From Herbaspirillum sp. LeCh32-8 (lineage in GTDB: Bacteria; Pseudomonadota; Gammaproteobacteria; Burkholderiales; Burkholderiaceae_D), in assembly GCF_017814915.1 (NCBI RefSeq), contig NZ_JAGIPZ010000010.1, positions 124,001 through 188,000 of the forward strand: a stretch of DNA of 64,000 nt. Reading direction: 5' to 3'. Both the position numbers and the translations under genes were made by a program. The notes below the pieces were generated by a model. The model made no database searches. It was not told where the DNA came from and saw only the letters and a list, made by a program, of their open reading frames with translations. Shown piece after piece: positions 9,541 through 17,958 of the stretch (the first letter of the stretch is position 1; the number at the start of each line of letters is the position of its first letter).

Positions 9541-10440
9541 TTAGCCGGGGATCTGTTGCTTGAACAGGGTACGGGACAGCACGTTGAGCAGCAGCACGCT
9601 GAAGGTGATCAGCAGTGCCCCGCCCCATGCCAGCGAGACCCAGTTGTCGTACGGGCTCATGGCGAACTGGTTGATCACCACCGGCAGGTTGGCGATCGGA
9701 CGGTTCATGTTGGTGCTGAAGAACTGGTTGTTCAGCGCAGTGAACAACAGCGGCGCGGTCTCGCCCGAGATACGGGCCACCGCCAGCAGCACGCCGGTCA
9801 CCACACCCGCCTTGACCGCGCGCAGACGCACGATCAGGGCTACCTTCCAGCGCGGCGCGCCGAGGGCGAAGGCTGCTTCACGCAGGCCGTTGGGCACCAG
9901 CTTCAACATGTTGTCGGTCGTACGCACCACCACCGGAATGGCGATCAGCGAAATCGCGAAGGTGCCGGCCCAGCCGGAGAAGTGGCCGACGTTGGCCACG
10001 TAGATCGCGTAGACGAACAGACCGATGACGATCGACGGCGCCGACAGCATGATGTCGGTGACGAAGCGGGTCACCTGGGCCAGCTTGCTCTCCTCGCCAT
10101 ACTCAGCCAGGTAGATGCCGGCCAGGATGCCGATCGGGGTACTGATCAGGGTGCCGATGCCGACCATCATCAGGGAGCCGACGATGGGGTTGAGCAGGCC
10201 GCCGCCTTCACCGCCGGGACCCGGGGTGTTTTCGGTGAGCAGGCCCAGGTTCAGGGCGGCCACGCCCTTGAACACCAGGGTCAGCAGGATCCAGGCCAGC
10301 ACGAACAGGCCCAGGCCCATCGCCAGGAAGGAGAAGATCATGCCGAGGCGGTGCTGCAGCAGGCGACGGCGATACACCGGGTTGAGGCCTTGCGGCTTCT
10401 CGGCGCCGTTGAAGGCGGAGGATTGGGTGGCTTGGGTCAT
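9541..10440 (-). CDS. pstA: PstA, phosphate ABC transporter permease
   Basis: Inner-membrane permease of 299 aa with about six hydrophobic segments and a BPD_transp-type cytoplasmic loop (GLREAAFALGAPRWKVALIV). It pairs with PstC to form the phosphate channel. Its ATG overlaps the pstC stop by one base (TAATG), which indicates translational coupling. Confidence 0.95.
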   Translation of the reverse strand: MTQATQSSAFNGAEKPQGLNPVYRRRLLQHRLGMIFSFLAMGLGLFVLAWILLTLVFKGVAALNLGLLTENTPGPGGEGGGLLNPIVGSLMMVGIGTLISTPIGILAGIYLAEYGEESKLAQVTRFVTDIMLSAPSIVIGLFVYAIYVANVGHFSGWAGTFAISLIAIPVVVRTTDNMLKLVPNGLREAAFALGAPRWKVALIVRLRAVKAGVVTGVLLAVARISGETAPLLFTALNNQFFSTNMNRPIANLPVVINQFAMSPYDNWVSLAWGGALLITFSVLLLNVLSRTLFKQQIPG

Positions 10441-11477
10441 TATTTGGCTCCTTCCTTGCGCGACATGCCCATCAGCATGATCTTGGCGGCGGACAGAACG
10501 ATGAAGGTGATGACGAACAGGATCAGGCCCAGGGCGAACAGCGAGGACACGTGCAGCTTGCTGGACGCTTCAGCGATTTCGTTGGCCAGGGTGGAGGCGA
10601 TACTGTTGCCCGGCGCGAACAGCGACCAGGACAGGCGGTGCGAGTTGCCGATCACGAAGGTGACGGCCATGGTCTCGCCCAGTGCGCGGCCGAGGCCCAG
10701 CATGACGCCGCCGACCACACCGGTCTTGGTGTACGGCAGCACCACCTTGCGCACCACTTCCCAGCGGGTGCAGCCCAGGCCGTAGGCCGATTCCTTCAGC
10801 ACGGCGGGCACCACTTCGAACACGTCGCGCATCACCGAGGAGATGAAGGGGATGATCATGACCGACAGGATCAGGCCGGCGGTCAGGATGCCGATGCCCA
10901 TGGTCGGGCCGGAGAACAGCGCGCCCAGGCCGGGGATCTGGCCCAGCGTGCTCTTGAGCGCAGGCTGCACGTATTCGGAGAACAGCGGCGCGAACACGAA
11001 CAGGCCCCACATGCCGTAGATGATCGACGGCACGCCGGCCAGCAGCTCAACGCAGGTTCCCAGCGGGCGGCGCAGCTTGGCTGGGCAGATTTCTGTCAGG
11101 AACAGCGCGATGCCGAAGCTCACCGGGAAGGCGATCAACAGCGCGATGATCGAGGTGATCAGGGTACCGGCGATGGCGATCATGGCGCCGAATTCTTCGT
11201 TGACCGGATCCCACTCGACGCGGGTGATGAAGCCCGGGCCGAATTTCTGGAACGCCGGCCAGGAGCCGATGATGAGCGAGACGATAATGCCGGCCAGCAT
11301 CAACAGCACGGTCAATGCGAACAGCAGCGTCAGTTTGTGGAAAAAGAAATCCTGCAGCCGCTGGCGGCGCATGACGGCCATCAAACGCTGATGCGCGGCT
11401 TGTGCGCTCTCAGCGTCTGTCGGGGATTTTTTTACTTCGGAGTTCGACATAGCCGTGGTGGAATAATTAGTGCTCAT
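10440..11477 (-). CDS. pstC: PstC, phosphate ABC transporter permease
   Basis: Inner-membrane permease of 345 aa. A polar N-terminal extension of about 50 residues precedes six hydrophobic segments and the coupling loop ([23 protein letters not shown]). It forms the transmembrane core with PstA. The start is the ATG at 11477; an internal Met (MSNSEVKK) is a possible alternative. Neither has a strong ribosome site. A 158-nt gap separates it from pstS and includes a short GGGC-GAGA-GCCC hairpin, which may allow higher expression of pstS. Confidence 0.94.
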   Translation of the reverse strand: MSTNYSTTAMSNSEVKKSPTDAESAQAAHQRLMAVMRRQRLQDFFFHKLTLLFALTVLLMLAGIIVSLIIGSWPAFQKFGPGFITRVEWDPVNEEFGAMIAIAGTLITSIIALLIAFPVSFGIALFLTEICPAKLRRPLGTCVELLAGVPSIIYGMWGLFVFAPLFSEYVQPALKSTLGQIPGLGALFSGPTMGIGILTAGLILSVMIIPFISSVMRDVFEVVPAVLKESAYGLGCTRWEVVRKVVLPYTKTGVVGGVMLGLGRALGETMAVTFVIGNSHRLSWSLFAPGNSIASTLANEIAEASSKLHVSSLFALGLILFVITFIVLSAAKIMLMGMSRKEGAK

Positions 11478-11635
11478 TGGAGTTCACCATTAAAACGGGC
11501 CATCGCCGCGAATGCTCTGTCGTCAGAGTTGCTCGTTTTCGCTGCGATGACCCGTGTGCTTCATTCAAAGAAGCTTGCTTTGCTTTCCTGGCGGATGGGC
11601 TCTCGCCCTTCCTTCAAGGCTTGCGTGACATGCGA

Positions 11636-12691
11636 TTACCAAACCGCCTTGCCGCTGCTGTCCTTGATGTTGGCCTTCCAGGAATCTTCCACCAGCTTGG
11701 TCACGTTGGCCGGCAGCGGCACGTAGTCCAGCTTGGCAGCGGTAGCGCCGCCGTTCTTGAAGGCCCAGTCGAAGAACTTCAGGACTTCCTTGGCCTTGGC
11801 GCCGTCGCCGTCTTGCTGCTTGTGCAGCAGGATGAAGGTGGCGCTGGAGATCGGCCACGAAGCCTTGCCGGCTGCATCGGTGAAATCAACAGCGAAGCCC
11901 GGGGTATTGGCCCAGTCGCCGTTGGCGGTTGCCGACTTGAAGGACTCGTCGTCCGGCGACACGAAGGCGCCGTCCTTGTTCTTCAGTTGGGTGAAGGTCA
12001 GCTTGTTGGCCTTGACGTAGGCGTACTCGACGTAGCCGATCGAACCCTTGACCTTTTGCACGTTGGCGGCAACGCCTTCGTTACCCTTGCCGCCCACGCC
12101 GGTCGGCCACTTCACTGCGGTGCCTGCGCCGATCTTGCTCTTGAAGTCGGCGTTGGCCTTGGACAGGTAGGAGGTGAACACGTAGGAGGTGCCCGAAGCG
12201 TCCGAACGGTAGACGACGGTGATGTCGTCAGCCGGCAGCTTCACGCCCGGGTTCAGGGCGGTGATTTCAGCGGCGTTCCACTTGGTGATCTTGCCGGCGT
12301 AGATGTCGGCCAGCACGGCGCCCGACAGCTTGATCTGACCAGGCTTGACGTTATCCAGGTTCACCACCGGCACCACGCCACCGACCACGGCCGGGAACTG
12401 GGTCAGGCCGCTGCTTTGCAGGTCGTCCTGGGTCAGCGGCGCATCGGATGCGCCGAAGTCAACGGTCTTGGCCTTGATTTGCTTCTGGCCGCCGCCGGAA
12501 CCGATCGACTGGTAGTTCAGGCTGTTGCCGGTCTTGGCCTTGTATTCTTCAGCCCACTTGGCGTACACGGGATACGGGAACGATGCGCCGGCACCGGTGA
12601 TTTCTGCTGCATGCACAGCACCGCCGAAGGCGAAAGCGCCTGCCACTGCGGCTGCGATTGCAACAGACTTAATCAGTTGGTTGAAACCCAT
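11636..12691 (-). CDS. pstS: PstS, periplasmic phosphate-binding protein
   Basis: Solute-binding protein of 351 aa that delivers phosphate to PstCA. A signal peptide is evident (MGFNQLIKSVAIAAAVAGAF, then HA/AEITGAG). The mature start has the PstS signature GAGASFPYPVYAKW, and the phosphate-binding segment GSGGGQKQIKA follows. The ATG at 12691 is chosen because AGGAGT lies just upstream; the longer in-frame reading has no such site. It is first in the pstSCAB-phoUBR operon and is preceded by a Pho box and matching -10. Confidence 0.97.
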   Translation of the reverse strand: MGFNQLIKSVAIAAAVAGAFAFGGAVHAAEITGAGASFPYPVYAKWAEEYKAKTGNSLNYQSIGSGGGQKQIKAKTVDFGASDAPLTQDDLQSSGLTQFPAVVGGVVPVVNLDNVKPGQIKLSGAVLADIYAGKITKWNAAEITALNPGVKLPADDITVVYRSDASGTSYVFTSYLSKANADFKSKIGAGTAVKWPTGVGGKGNEGVAANVQKVKGSIGYVEYAYVKANKLTFTQLKNKDGAFVSPDDESFKSATANGDWANTPGFAVDFTDAAGKASWPISSATFILLHKQQDGDGAKAKEVLKFFDWAFKNGGATAAKLDYVPLPANVTKLVEDSWKANIKDSSGKAVW

Positions 12692-12773
12692 TTCTGATAC
12701 TCCTATGTTTTTGAACGGATTGAGCGTCACTGAGACATCACGGTTGGTGGGATGCACTTCTTGGACAGGGCGA

Positions 12774-12807
12774 ACTTTAACCAGCTAATGTGACGAGTTT
12801 ATGACGG
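12774..12807 (-). promoter_or_regulatory. Pho box and -10 of the pstS promoter
   Basis: On the minus strand, CCGTCAT-AAAC-TCGTCAC (12807-12790) matches the 18-bp PhoB consensus of two 7-bp half-sites separated by an A/T-rich 4-bp spacer. TAAAGT (12779-12774) lies 10 bp downstream. This is the usual position of a -10 in a PhoB-activated promoter, where the Pho box replaces the -35. Confidence 0.85.
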
Positions 12808-13014
12808 GGCATTGTCAGCTTTGCCTCGATGGACGGATGTCCGGACGGCAAACATTTCATTATCAAAACAATAATGTCCTTCCGCCTCCCCTGATCTGAT
12901 CCATGACTCCGAGTGCAAGGCCGCAGTTGGCTGGATGCGTGCTTCGGGGCAAAAATAAGGCCTCGTCATCCATCAAGGCCTGTGCTTAGAAAGATATTGG
13001 TAAAAAATTAAATA

Positions 13015-13030
13015 ATGGAAACGTTTCCAT
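13015..13030. promoter_or_regulatory. 16-bp perfect palindrome resembling a LacI-family operator
   Basis: ATGGAAACGTTTCCAT is perfectly self-complementary and fits the TGNAANCGNTTNCA pattern of LacI/GalR-family operators. It lies 30 bp upstream of the ppk Pho box, in the shared pstS-ppk control region. No LacI-family regulator is encoded in the window. Confidence 0.55.
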
Positions 13031-13059
13031 AAAAGAAATGTGACAAATGCTTATTTGAT

Positions 13060-13093
13060 CTGTCATAAACTTGTCATACCTCATTACTACACT
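13060..13093 (+). promoter_or_regulatory. Pho box and -10 of the ppk promoter
   Basis: CTGTCAT-AAAC-TTGTCAT (13060-13077) is close to the ideal PhoB box. TACACT (13088-13093) lies 10 bp downstream as the -10. The ppk start codon is 33 nt further on. This predicts PhoB activation of polyphosphate synthesis. Confidence 0.88.
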
Positions 13094-13125
13094 CCCCGGC
13101 ACAACGTGGATGGCAGGAACCGTCA

Positions 13126-15273
13126 ATGACCAGAAAAGCAAAACCGGAAAGCAGCCATCAAGCTGCGCAACCTGAACTCCCGGCCAATACGATCTACCTC
13201 AATCGCGAACTGTCGCAGCTGGCATTCAACCGCCGCGTGCTGGCCCAGGCCGAAGACCGCCGCGTCCCTCTGCTGGAGCGCCTGCGTTACCTGTGCATCT
13301 GCAGCAGCAACCTCGATGAGTTCTTTGAAGTGCGCATCGCCAGCCTGCTGGCCAACCGCATCGAGGGCGAGAACATCGATCCGCCGGAGCTGCGCGCCGC
13401 GCTGGAGCGCACCAGCGTCGAGTGCCATCGCATCGTGGCGCGGCAGTACCAGTTGCTCAACGACGAGATCCTGCCGCAGCTCGCCACCGACGGCATTCAC
13501 CTGCTGCGCCACGACGACCGCAACGAGGCTCAGCGCGCCTGGGTCAAGACCTACTTCGAGCAGCATGTGCGCCCCTTGCTCACGCCCATCGGCCTGGATC
13601 CGGCGCACCCGTTCCCGCAGGTGCACAACAAGAGCCTGAATTTCATCATCGAGCTGTCCGGCAAGGACGCCTTCGGCCGCGGCACCGGCATCGTCATCGT
13701 CAAGGCGCCGCGCGTGCTGCCGCGCGTGATCAAGCTGCCGGACCACCTCTCGCCCAAGGGCAATACCTCGTTCTGCCTGCTGTCCTCGGTCATCCACGCG
13801 CACATCGCCGAGCTGTTCCCTGGCCGCGAGATCACCGCCTACTCGCAGTTCCGCGTGACCCGCAACAGTGACCTGTGGGTGGATGAAGAGGAAGTGAAGA
13901 ACCTGCGCCAGGCGCTGGAAACCGAATTGCAGAGCCGCCAGTTCGGCGTGGCGGTGCGCCTGGAAGTGGCAGCCAACTGCCCCGAGCACCTGGCGCAATT
14001 CCTGCTGAACCAGTTCAACATCGACCGCAACCGCATGTACGCCGTCGAAGGCCCGGTGAACATGGTGCGCCTGTCCGAGATCGTGAACCTGGTGGCCCTG
14101 CCCGAGCTGCGCTTCCCCCCGTTCTCGCCCACCCTGCCGCACCAGCTGATCAGCGAAAACATCTTCAGCGTGCTGGACAAGAAGGACGTGCTGCTGCACC
14201 ACCCTTTCCAGTCCTTCCAGCCGGTGGTCGACTTCATCCGCAGCGCCGCGCACGACCCGGCCGTGGTGGCGATCAAGCAGACCATCTACCGCACCGGCAT
14301 GAACTCCGACCTGATGGAGGCGCTGATCTACGCCGCCCACCACGGCAAGGAAGTGACGGTGATCGTGGAGCTGATGGCGCGCTTCGACGAGGAAGCCAAC
14401 ATCAACTGGGCGGTCAAGCTGGAACAGGCCGGCGCCCAGGTGGTGTACGGCGTGGTCGGCCTGAAGACCCACGCCAAGCTGGCTTTGGTGATTCGCCGCG
14501 AAGACGCCGGCTTGCGCTTCTACGCCCACCTCGGCACCGGCAACTACCACCCCAACACCACCAAGTTCTACACCGACTTCGGCCTCTTGACCTCTAACCA
14601 GGAGCTCACCGCCGAAGTCAACGAAGTGTTCATCCACCTGACCAGCCTGACCAAGCCGCGCAGCCTGTCCCACCTGTGGCTGGCGCCGTTCACGCTGCAA
14701 AAGGAAACCATCCGCGCCATCCGCAACGAGGCCCAGATCGCGCGCGAAGGCCGGCCGGCGCGCATCATCGCCAAGATGAACGCGCTGCTGGACGAATCGG
14801 TCATCCGCGCGCTGTACGCGGCCTCGGCCGACGGCGTGAAGATCGACCTGATCGTGCGCGGCGCCTGCGCGCTACGGCCTGGCGTGCCGGGGCTGTCGGA
14901 GAACATCAAGGTGCGCTCCATCATCGGCCGCTATCTGGAACACTCGCGCATCTATTACTTCCGCAACGACCTGAAACACGACGTCTATCTGGCCAGCGCC
15001 GACTGGATGAACCGGAACCTCTTCCGTCGTATCGAGGTCGCATTCCCGGTACTGGACAAGGCGCTCAAGAAACGCGTGATCACCGAGGGCCTCAATCCTT
15101 ACCTGAAGGACAACACCAACTCCTGGCATCTCGATGTCAACGGGGTCTATACCTTGAAGAAGGCGCGTAGCAAGCAGCAAGCATTCAGCGCCCAGCAGCA
15201 CTTGATGACGACATTAGGGGCTGCTCCCGTGTCATTTGCGAACGCGAGCAGTCAGCAAGCGTCGTCTGCCTAG
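13126..15273 (+). CDS. ppk: Polyphosphate kinase (PPK1)
   Basis: Reversibly polymerises the terminal phosphate of ATP into polyphosphate. The 715-aa protein begins with the N-domain (TIYLNRELSQLAFNRRVL) and ends with the two C-domains. ARFDEEANINWAVKLEQAG and GLKTHAKLALV carry the candidate phospho-His449, and LGTGNYHPNTTKFYTDFGLLT follows. The start is the ATG at 13126 with GGCAGGA upstream. The last 18 residues (from Gly698) are encoded by a repeat element, so the native C-terminus was probably replaced. ppk is divergent from pstS and has its own Pho box. Confidence 0.97.
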   Translation: MTRKAKPESSHQAAQPELPANTIYLNRELSQLAFNRRVLAQAEDRRVPLLERLRYLCICSSNLDEFFEVRIASLLANRIEGENIDPPELRAALERTSVECHRIVARQYQLLNDEILPQLATDGIHLLRHDDRNEAQRAWVKTYFEQHVRPLLTPIGLDPAHPFPQVHNKSLNFIIELSGKDAFGRGTGIVIVKAPRVLPRVIKLPDHLSPKGNTSFCLLSSVIHAHIAELFPGREITAYSQFRVTRNSDLWVDEEEVKNLRQALETELQSRQFGVAVRLEVAANCPEHLAQFLLNQFNIDRNRMYAVEGPVNMVRLSEIVNLVALPELRFPPFSPTLPHQLISENIFSVLDKKDVLLHHPFQSFQPVVDFIRSAAHDPAVVAIKQTIYRTGMNSDLMEALIYAAHHGKEVTVIVELMARFDEEANINWAVKLEQAGAQVVYGVVGLKTHAKLALVIRREDAGLRFYAHLGTGNYHPNTTKFYTDFGLLTSNQELTAEVNEVFIHLTSLTKPRSLSHLWLAPFTLQKETIRAIRNEAQIAREGRPARIIAKMNALLDESVIRALYAASADGVKIDLIVRGACALRPGVPGLSENIKVRSIIGRYLEHSRIYYFRNDLKHDVYLASADWMNRNLFRRIEVAFPVLDKALKKRVITEGLNPYLKDNTNSWHLDVNGVYTLKKARSKQQAFSAQQHLMTTLGAAPVSFANASSQQASSA

Positions 15274-15482
15274 GCGCAGCGACGCGCCGTAGCGGTGCTA
15301 CGGCAAGGAGCTGTAACAACGGCAGGCGTGGCTTGCTGACAGCTCCCGGAGGGTTGTTCCCGGCAGGCGCGCTAGCGGCGTTGCACGGTGATGCTGGTGG
15401 CACCACCACCAGTATCACCGCGCGCGTTGCCAGCACGCCTGCCGGGAACAACGCGTCTCGCAAATGACACGGAAGCAGCCCC
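15217..15482. repeat. 266-bp nested inverted-repeat element overlapping the ppk 3' end
   Basis: The terminal inverted repeats are 24 bp with one mismatch (15217-15240 and 15459-15482; outer end GGGGCTGCT / AGCAGCCCC-type). Inside them is a perfect 16-bp inverted repeat (15354-15369 / 15436-15451). At the centre is a 13-bp pair with one mismatch (15388-15400 / 15406-15418). It has no coding capacity. The layout is like a MITE or large palindromic repeat. No clear target-site duplication was found. It also spans most of the 277-nt gap between ppk and sixA. Confidence 0.75.
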
Positions 15483-15550
15483 AAGCATTCCGGCGTTACC
15501 GCCGGAGGAATGAGGATGCCGCCAGCCCTATTGCTAACCAGGAGAGTCTG

Positions 15551-16027
15551 ATGGATTTGATTTTGTGGCGGCACGCGGAAGCGGAACTGGGCGAGCCCGA
15601 CGAGGGACGCGCCCTGACCCCGAAGGGACACAAGCAGGCTGCCAAGATGGCCGAATGGCTGGACCGCAATTTGCCGGAAAGCTGCCGCATCCTGGTCAGC
15701 CCGGCTACCCGCACGCTGCAGACCGCCGAAGCGCTGGCGCGCAAATACAAGGTGCATCCGGAACTGGCGCCGGACAAATCGGCCGAGGACCTGCTGCGCG
15801 CGGCCAACTGGCCAGACAGCCGTGAGCCGGTGCTCATCGTCGGCCACCAGCCGACCCTGGGCCTGGTGGCGGCGCAATTGATCGGCGGCCAGCCTCAGGA
15901 GTGGTCGCTGCGCAAGGCCAACGTATGGTGGATCGCCCAGCGCGAACGCGGCGACGTCACCACTAACTACCTCAAGGCGGTGATTGCGCCGGAACTGTTG
16001 GCCAGCTCCGGCAAGCATCATCGCTGA
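15551..16027 (+). CDS. sixA: SixA-type phosphohistidine phosphatase
   Basis: Small histidine-phosphatase-superfamily protein of 158 aa. The catalytic motif is at the N-terminus as LWRHAEAE (an RHG-type motif with RHA), and a second His lies in VGHQPTLG. E. coli SixA dephosphorylates phosphohistidine on HPt domains and on the nitrogen PTS. The start is the ATG at 15551 with CAGGAGAG upstream. It lies downstream of ppk, separated by the repeat element, and is followed by a strong terminator. Its position suggests possible cross-talk with phosphate signalling, but that is inference. Confidence 0.88.
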   Translation: MDLILWRHAEAELGEPDEGRALTPKGHKQAAKMAEWLDRNLPESCRILVSPATRTLQTAEALARKYKVHPELAPDKSAEDLLRAANWPDSREPVLIVGHQPTLGLVAAQLIGGQPQEWSLRKANVWWIAQRERGDVTTNYLKAVIAPELLASSGKHHR

Positions 16028-16047
16028 ACTGCGCCGGCATCATTGAA

Positions 16048-16073
16048 AACGCCGCCCATCGGGCGGCGTTTTT
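16048..16073. terminator. Bidirectional terminator between sixA and MCP2
   Basis: Perfect 10-bp stem AACGCCGCCC/GGGCGGCGTT with a 3-nt loop. A T-run follows on the plus strand and TTTT on the minus strand, so it can end both the sixA and MCP2 transcripts. Confidence 0.9.
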
Positions 16074-16089
16074 GCATGCGACGTCCGCC

Positions 16090-17763
16090 TCAGGACGGTT
16101 CCCGGTCGAGCTCGTCGGGCGTCCGCTTATGCGCCTCATTGCGCAGTGCCGGGACAGATGCGCGATGCAGCGGCAATGCCGGCGCCGATGCGAAGGCCGC
16201 CTCGCGTCCGCCGACGGCATCCAGCTTGAAGGTGCCGACCACCTCCGTCAGCTGAACCGCCTGTTCCTTGAGCGATTGCGCCGCAGCGGCTGCCTGCTCG
16301 ACCAGCGCGGCGTTCTGCGACGTGGTTTCATCGATGCGCGCAATGGCGGCGTTGACCCCGGCGATGCCGCTGCTCTGCTCCTGGCTGGCCTGCGCGATCT
16401 CGTCCACGATCTGGCTCACCTGGCGCACGCTGGCGACGATGTCGGCCATCGTGGCGCCGGCTTGCGCCACCAGCCGGCTGCCGCTTTCGACCCGTTTCAC
16501 CGAATCGCCGATCAGCGTCTTGATCTCCTTGGCCGCGCTCGACGAGCGCTGCGCCAGCGAGCGCACCTCGGAGGCCACCACTGCAAAGCCGCGCCCCTGC
16601 TCGCCGGCGCGCGCCGCCTCCACCGCGGCATTGAGCGCGAGGATGTTGGTCTGGAAGGCGATGCCGTCAATCACGCTGACGATGTCGGCCACCTTCTGAG
16701 AAGAGTCGTTGATGGACTCCATGGTGTCGACCACCTGGCTCACCACCGCGCCGCCCTCCTGCGCCACCTTGGATGCCGAAGCTGCGAGCCGGCTGGCCTC
16801 GCGCGCGTTGTCGGCATTCTTGCCCACGGTGGCGGTGAGTTGCTCGATGGAGGATACGGTTTCTTCCAGCGAACCGGACTGCTGCTCGGTGCGCTGCGAC
16901 AGATCGGCGTTGCCGGAGGCGATCTGGTCGGCCGCGGTGGCGATGGTGTCGGTGCCGCGGCGCACCCGGGTGACCACACGCAGCAAGCTGGTGTTCATGT
17001 CCTTCAGCGAGGCCATCAGCTGGCCAGACTCGTCCTTGCTGGCGGCAACGATGTCCACCGTCAGGTCACCGCGCGCCACACTGCCGGCCACCTGCACCGC
17101 CTGCTGCAGCGGCGCGCCGACGATGCGCGCCAGCCAGGTCGCCAGCAAGGCACCCAGCAACAAGCTCGCCACCAGCAGCGCCGCGATCATGACCTGCGCG
17201 GTGCGGTAGATGCTTTCTGCGCGTTGATCGGCGTCCTTACTGCCCTGGACATTGATTCGCACCAGGGTGCTGGCGCTGTCGAACACATCGTTGAAGAGCC
17301 GCCCGGCCTCCCCTCGCACAAGCCGCAGCCCCTCCTCCGGCTGCCCATGCTGATAGGCGCTCACAACCCGTTCATGAATGCCCTTGTATTTGTCGAAGGC
17401 GTTGCGCACGCGCGTCACGTTGACCTTCTCCTCAGGCATGTCGGCCAGGGAGACGCTGCGCTTGATCGCGTCGTCCACCAGCGCAATCTGCTCGTCGAAC
17501 ATCTTGCCGTAACGATCGCCGTCGTCACGACTGGTCGAGGTCAGCCGTAGCATCTGGTTGGCGCGCGCACGACTGAGCGCGACCTCGATCTCCAATGAGG
17601 CCTGCACGCCGGGGAGCAGGTTTTCCGCCATATACCGGCTGGACTGGTTGACCTTCTGGATCTGCAACAGCGAGAACACGCCCAGCACGCAGGTCAGCAA
17701 CAGCAGCAGGAAAAAGGTAAGCGCGAGCTTGAGTGAAATTCGCAAGTCATAGAACCATCGCAT
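16090..17763 (-). CDS. Methyl-accepting chemotaxis protein (MCP2)
   Basis: Chemoreceptor of 557 aa. TM1 is at about 10-33 ([20 protein letters not shown]). The helical periplasmic domain spans about 34-188 and is followed by TM2 (about 189-212). HAMP and a full signalling domain with the conserved tip ([22 protein letters not shown] region) complete it. The start is the ATG at 17763 with GAGGAGA. The tail ends ELDREPS, so it has no CheR-tether pentapeptide. It is the most downstream of four tandem leftward receptor genes, each with its own terminator. Confidence 0.93.
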   Translation of the reverse strand: MRWFYDLRISLKLALTFFLLLLLTCVLGVFSLLQIQKVNQSSRYMAENLLPGVQASLEIEVALSRARANQMLRLTSTSRDDGDRYGKMFDEQIALVDDAIKRSVSLADMPEEKVNVTRVRNAFDKYKGIHERVVSAYQHGQPEEGLRLVRGEAGRLFNDVFDSASTLVRINVQGSKDADQRAESIYRTAQVMIAALLVASLLLGALLATWLARIVGAPLQQAVQVAGSVARGDLTVDIVAASKDESGQLMASLKDMNTSLLRVVTRVRRGTDTIATAADQIASGNADLSQRTEQQSGSLEETVSSIEQLTATVGKNADNAREASRLAASASKVAQEGGAVVSQVVDTMESINDSSQKVADIVSVIDGIAFQTNILALNAAVEAARAGEQGRGFAVVASEVRSLAQRSSSAAKEIKTLIGDSVKRVESGSRLVAQAGATMADIVASVRQVSQIVDEIAQASQEQSSGIAGVNAAIARIDETTSQNAALVEQAAAAAQSLKEQAVQLTEVVGTFKLDAVGGREAAFASAPALPLHRASVPALRNEAHKRTPDELDREPS

Positions 17764-17795
17764 GGTGTCTCCTCGTCAGCGCCATGGGCGCAAGG

Positions 17796-17817
17796 CCGGG
17801 CATCTGCCGATGCCCGG
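17796..17817 (-). promoter_or_regulatory. Hairpin in the MCP2 leader
   Basis: Perfect 9-bp stem CCGGGCATC/GATGCCCGG with a 4-nt loop, 33-54 nt upstream of the MCP2 start. No T-run follows, so it is more likely an mRNA structure than a terminator. Confidence 0.5.
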
Positions 17818-17900
17818 GGATGGCTCATTCTGCGAAACGGAAGGAGAAATTTATATCGAATTTTTTCTAATTATTTATTGTTTTATTGGGAGTTTTCACA

Positions 17901-17930
17901 ATTAAAAACGGCCCGGAAAACCGGGCCGTT
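17901..17930 (-). terminator. Rho-independent terminator of MCP3
   Basis: Perfect 10-bp stem AACGGCCCGG/CCGGGCCGTT (17907-17930) followed on the minus strand by a T-run. Confidence 0.9.
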
Positions 17931-17958
17931 GTTCATCCTGCGTGCGTAACGAAGAAGA

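Noticed and set aside
17840-17880. Sigma-28-like CGATAT element upstream of MCP2
   Set aside because: Spacing to the TAAA element is about 13 nt and not 15, and only part of the -10 fits.
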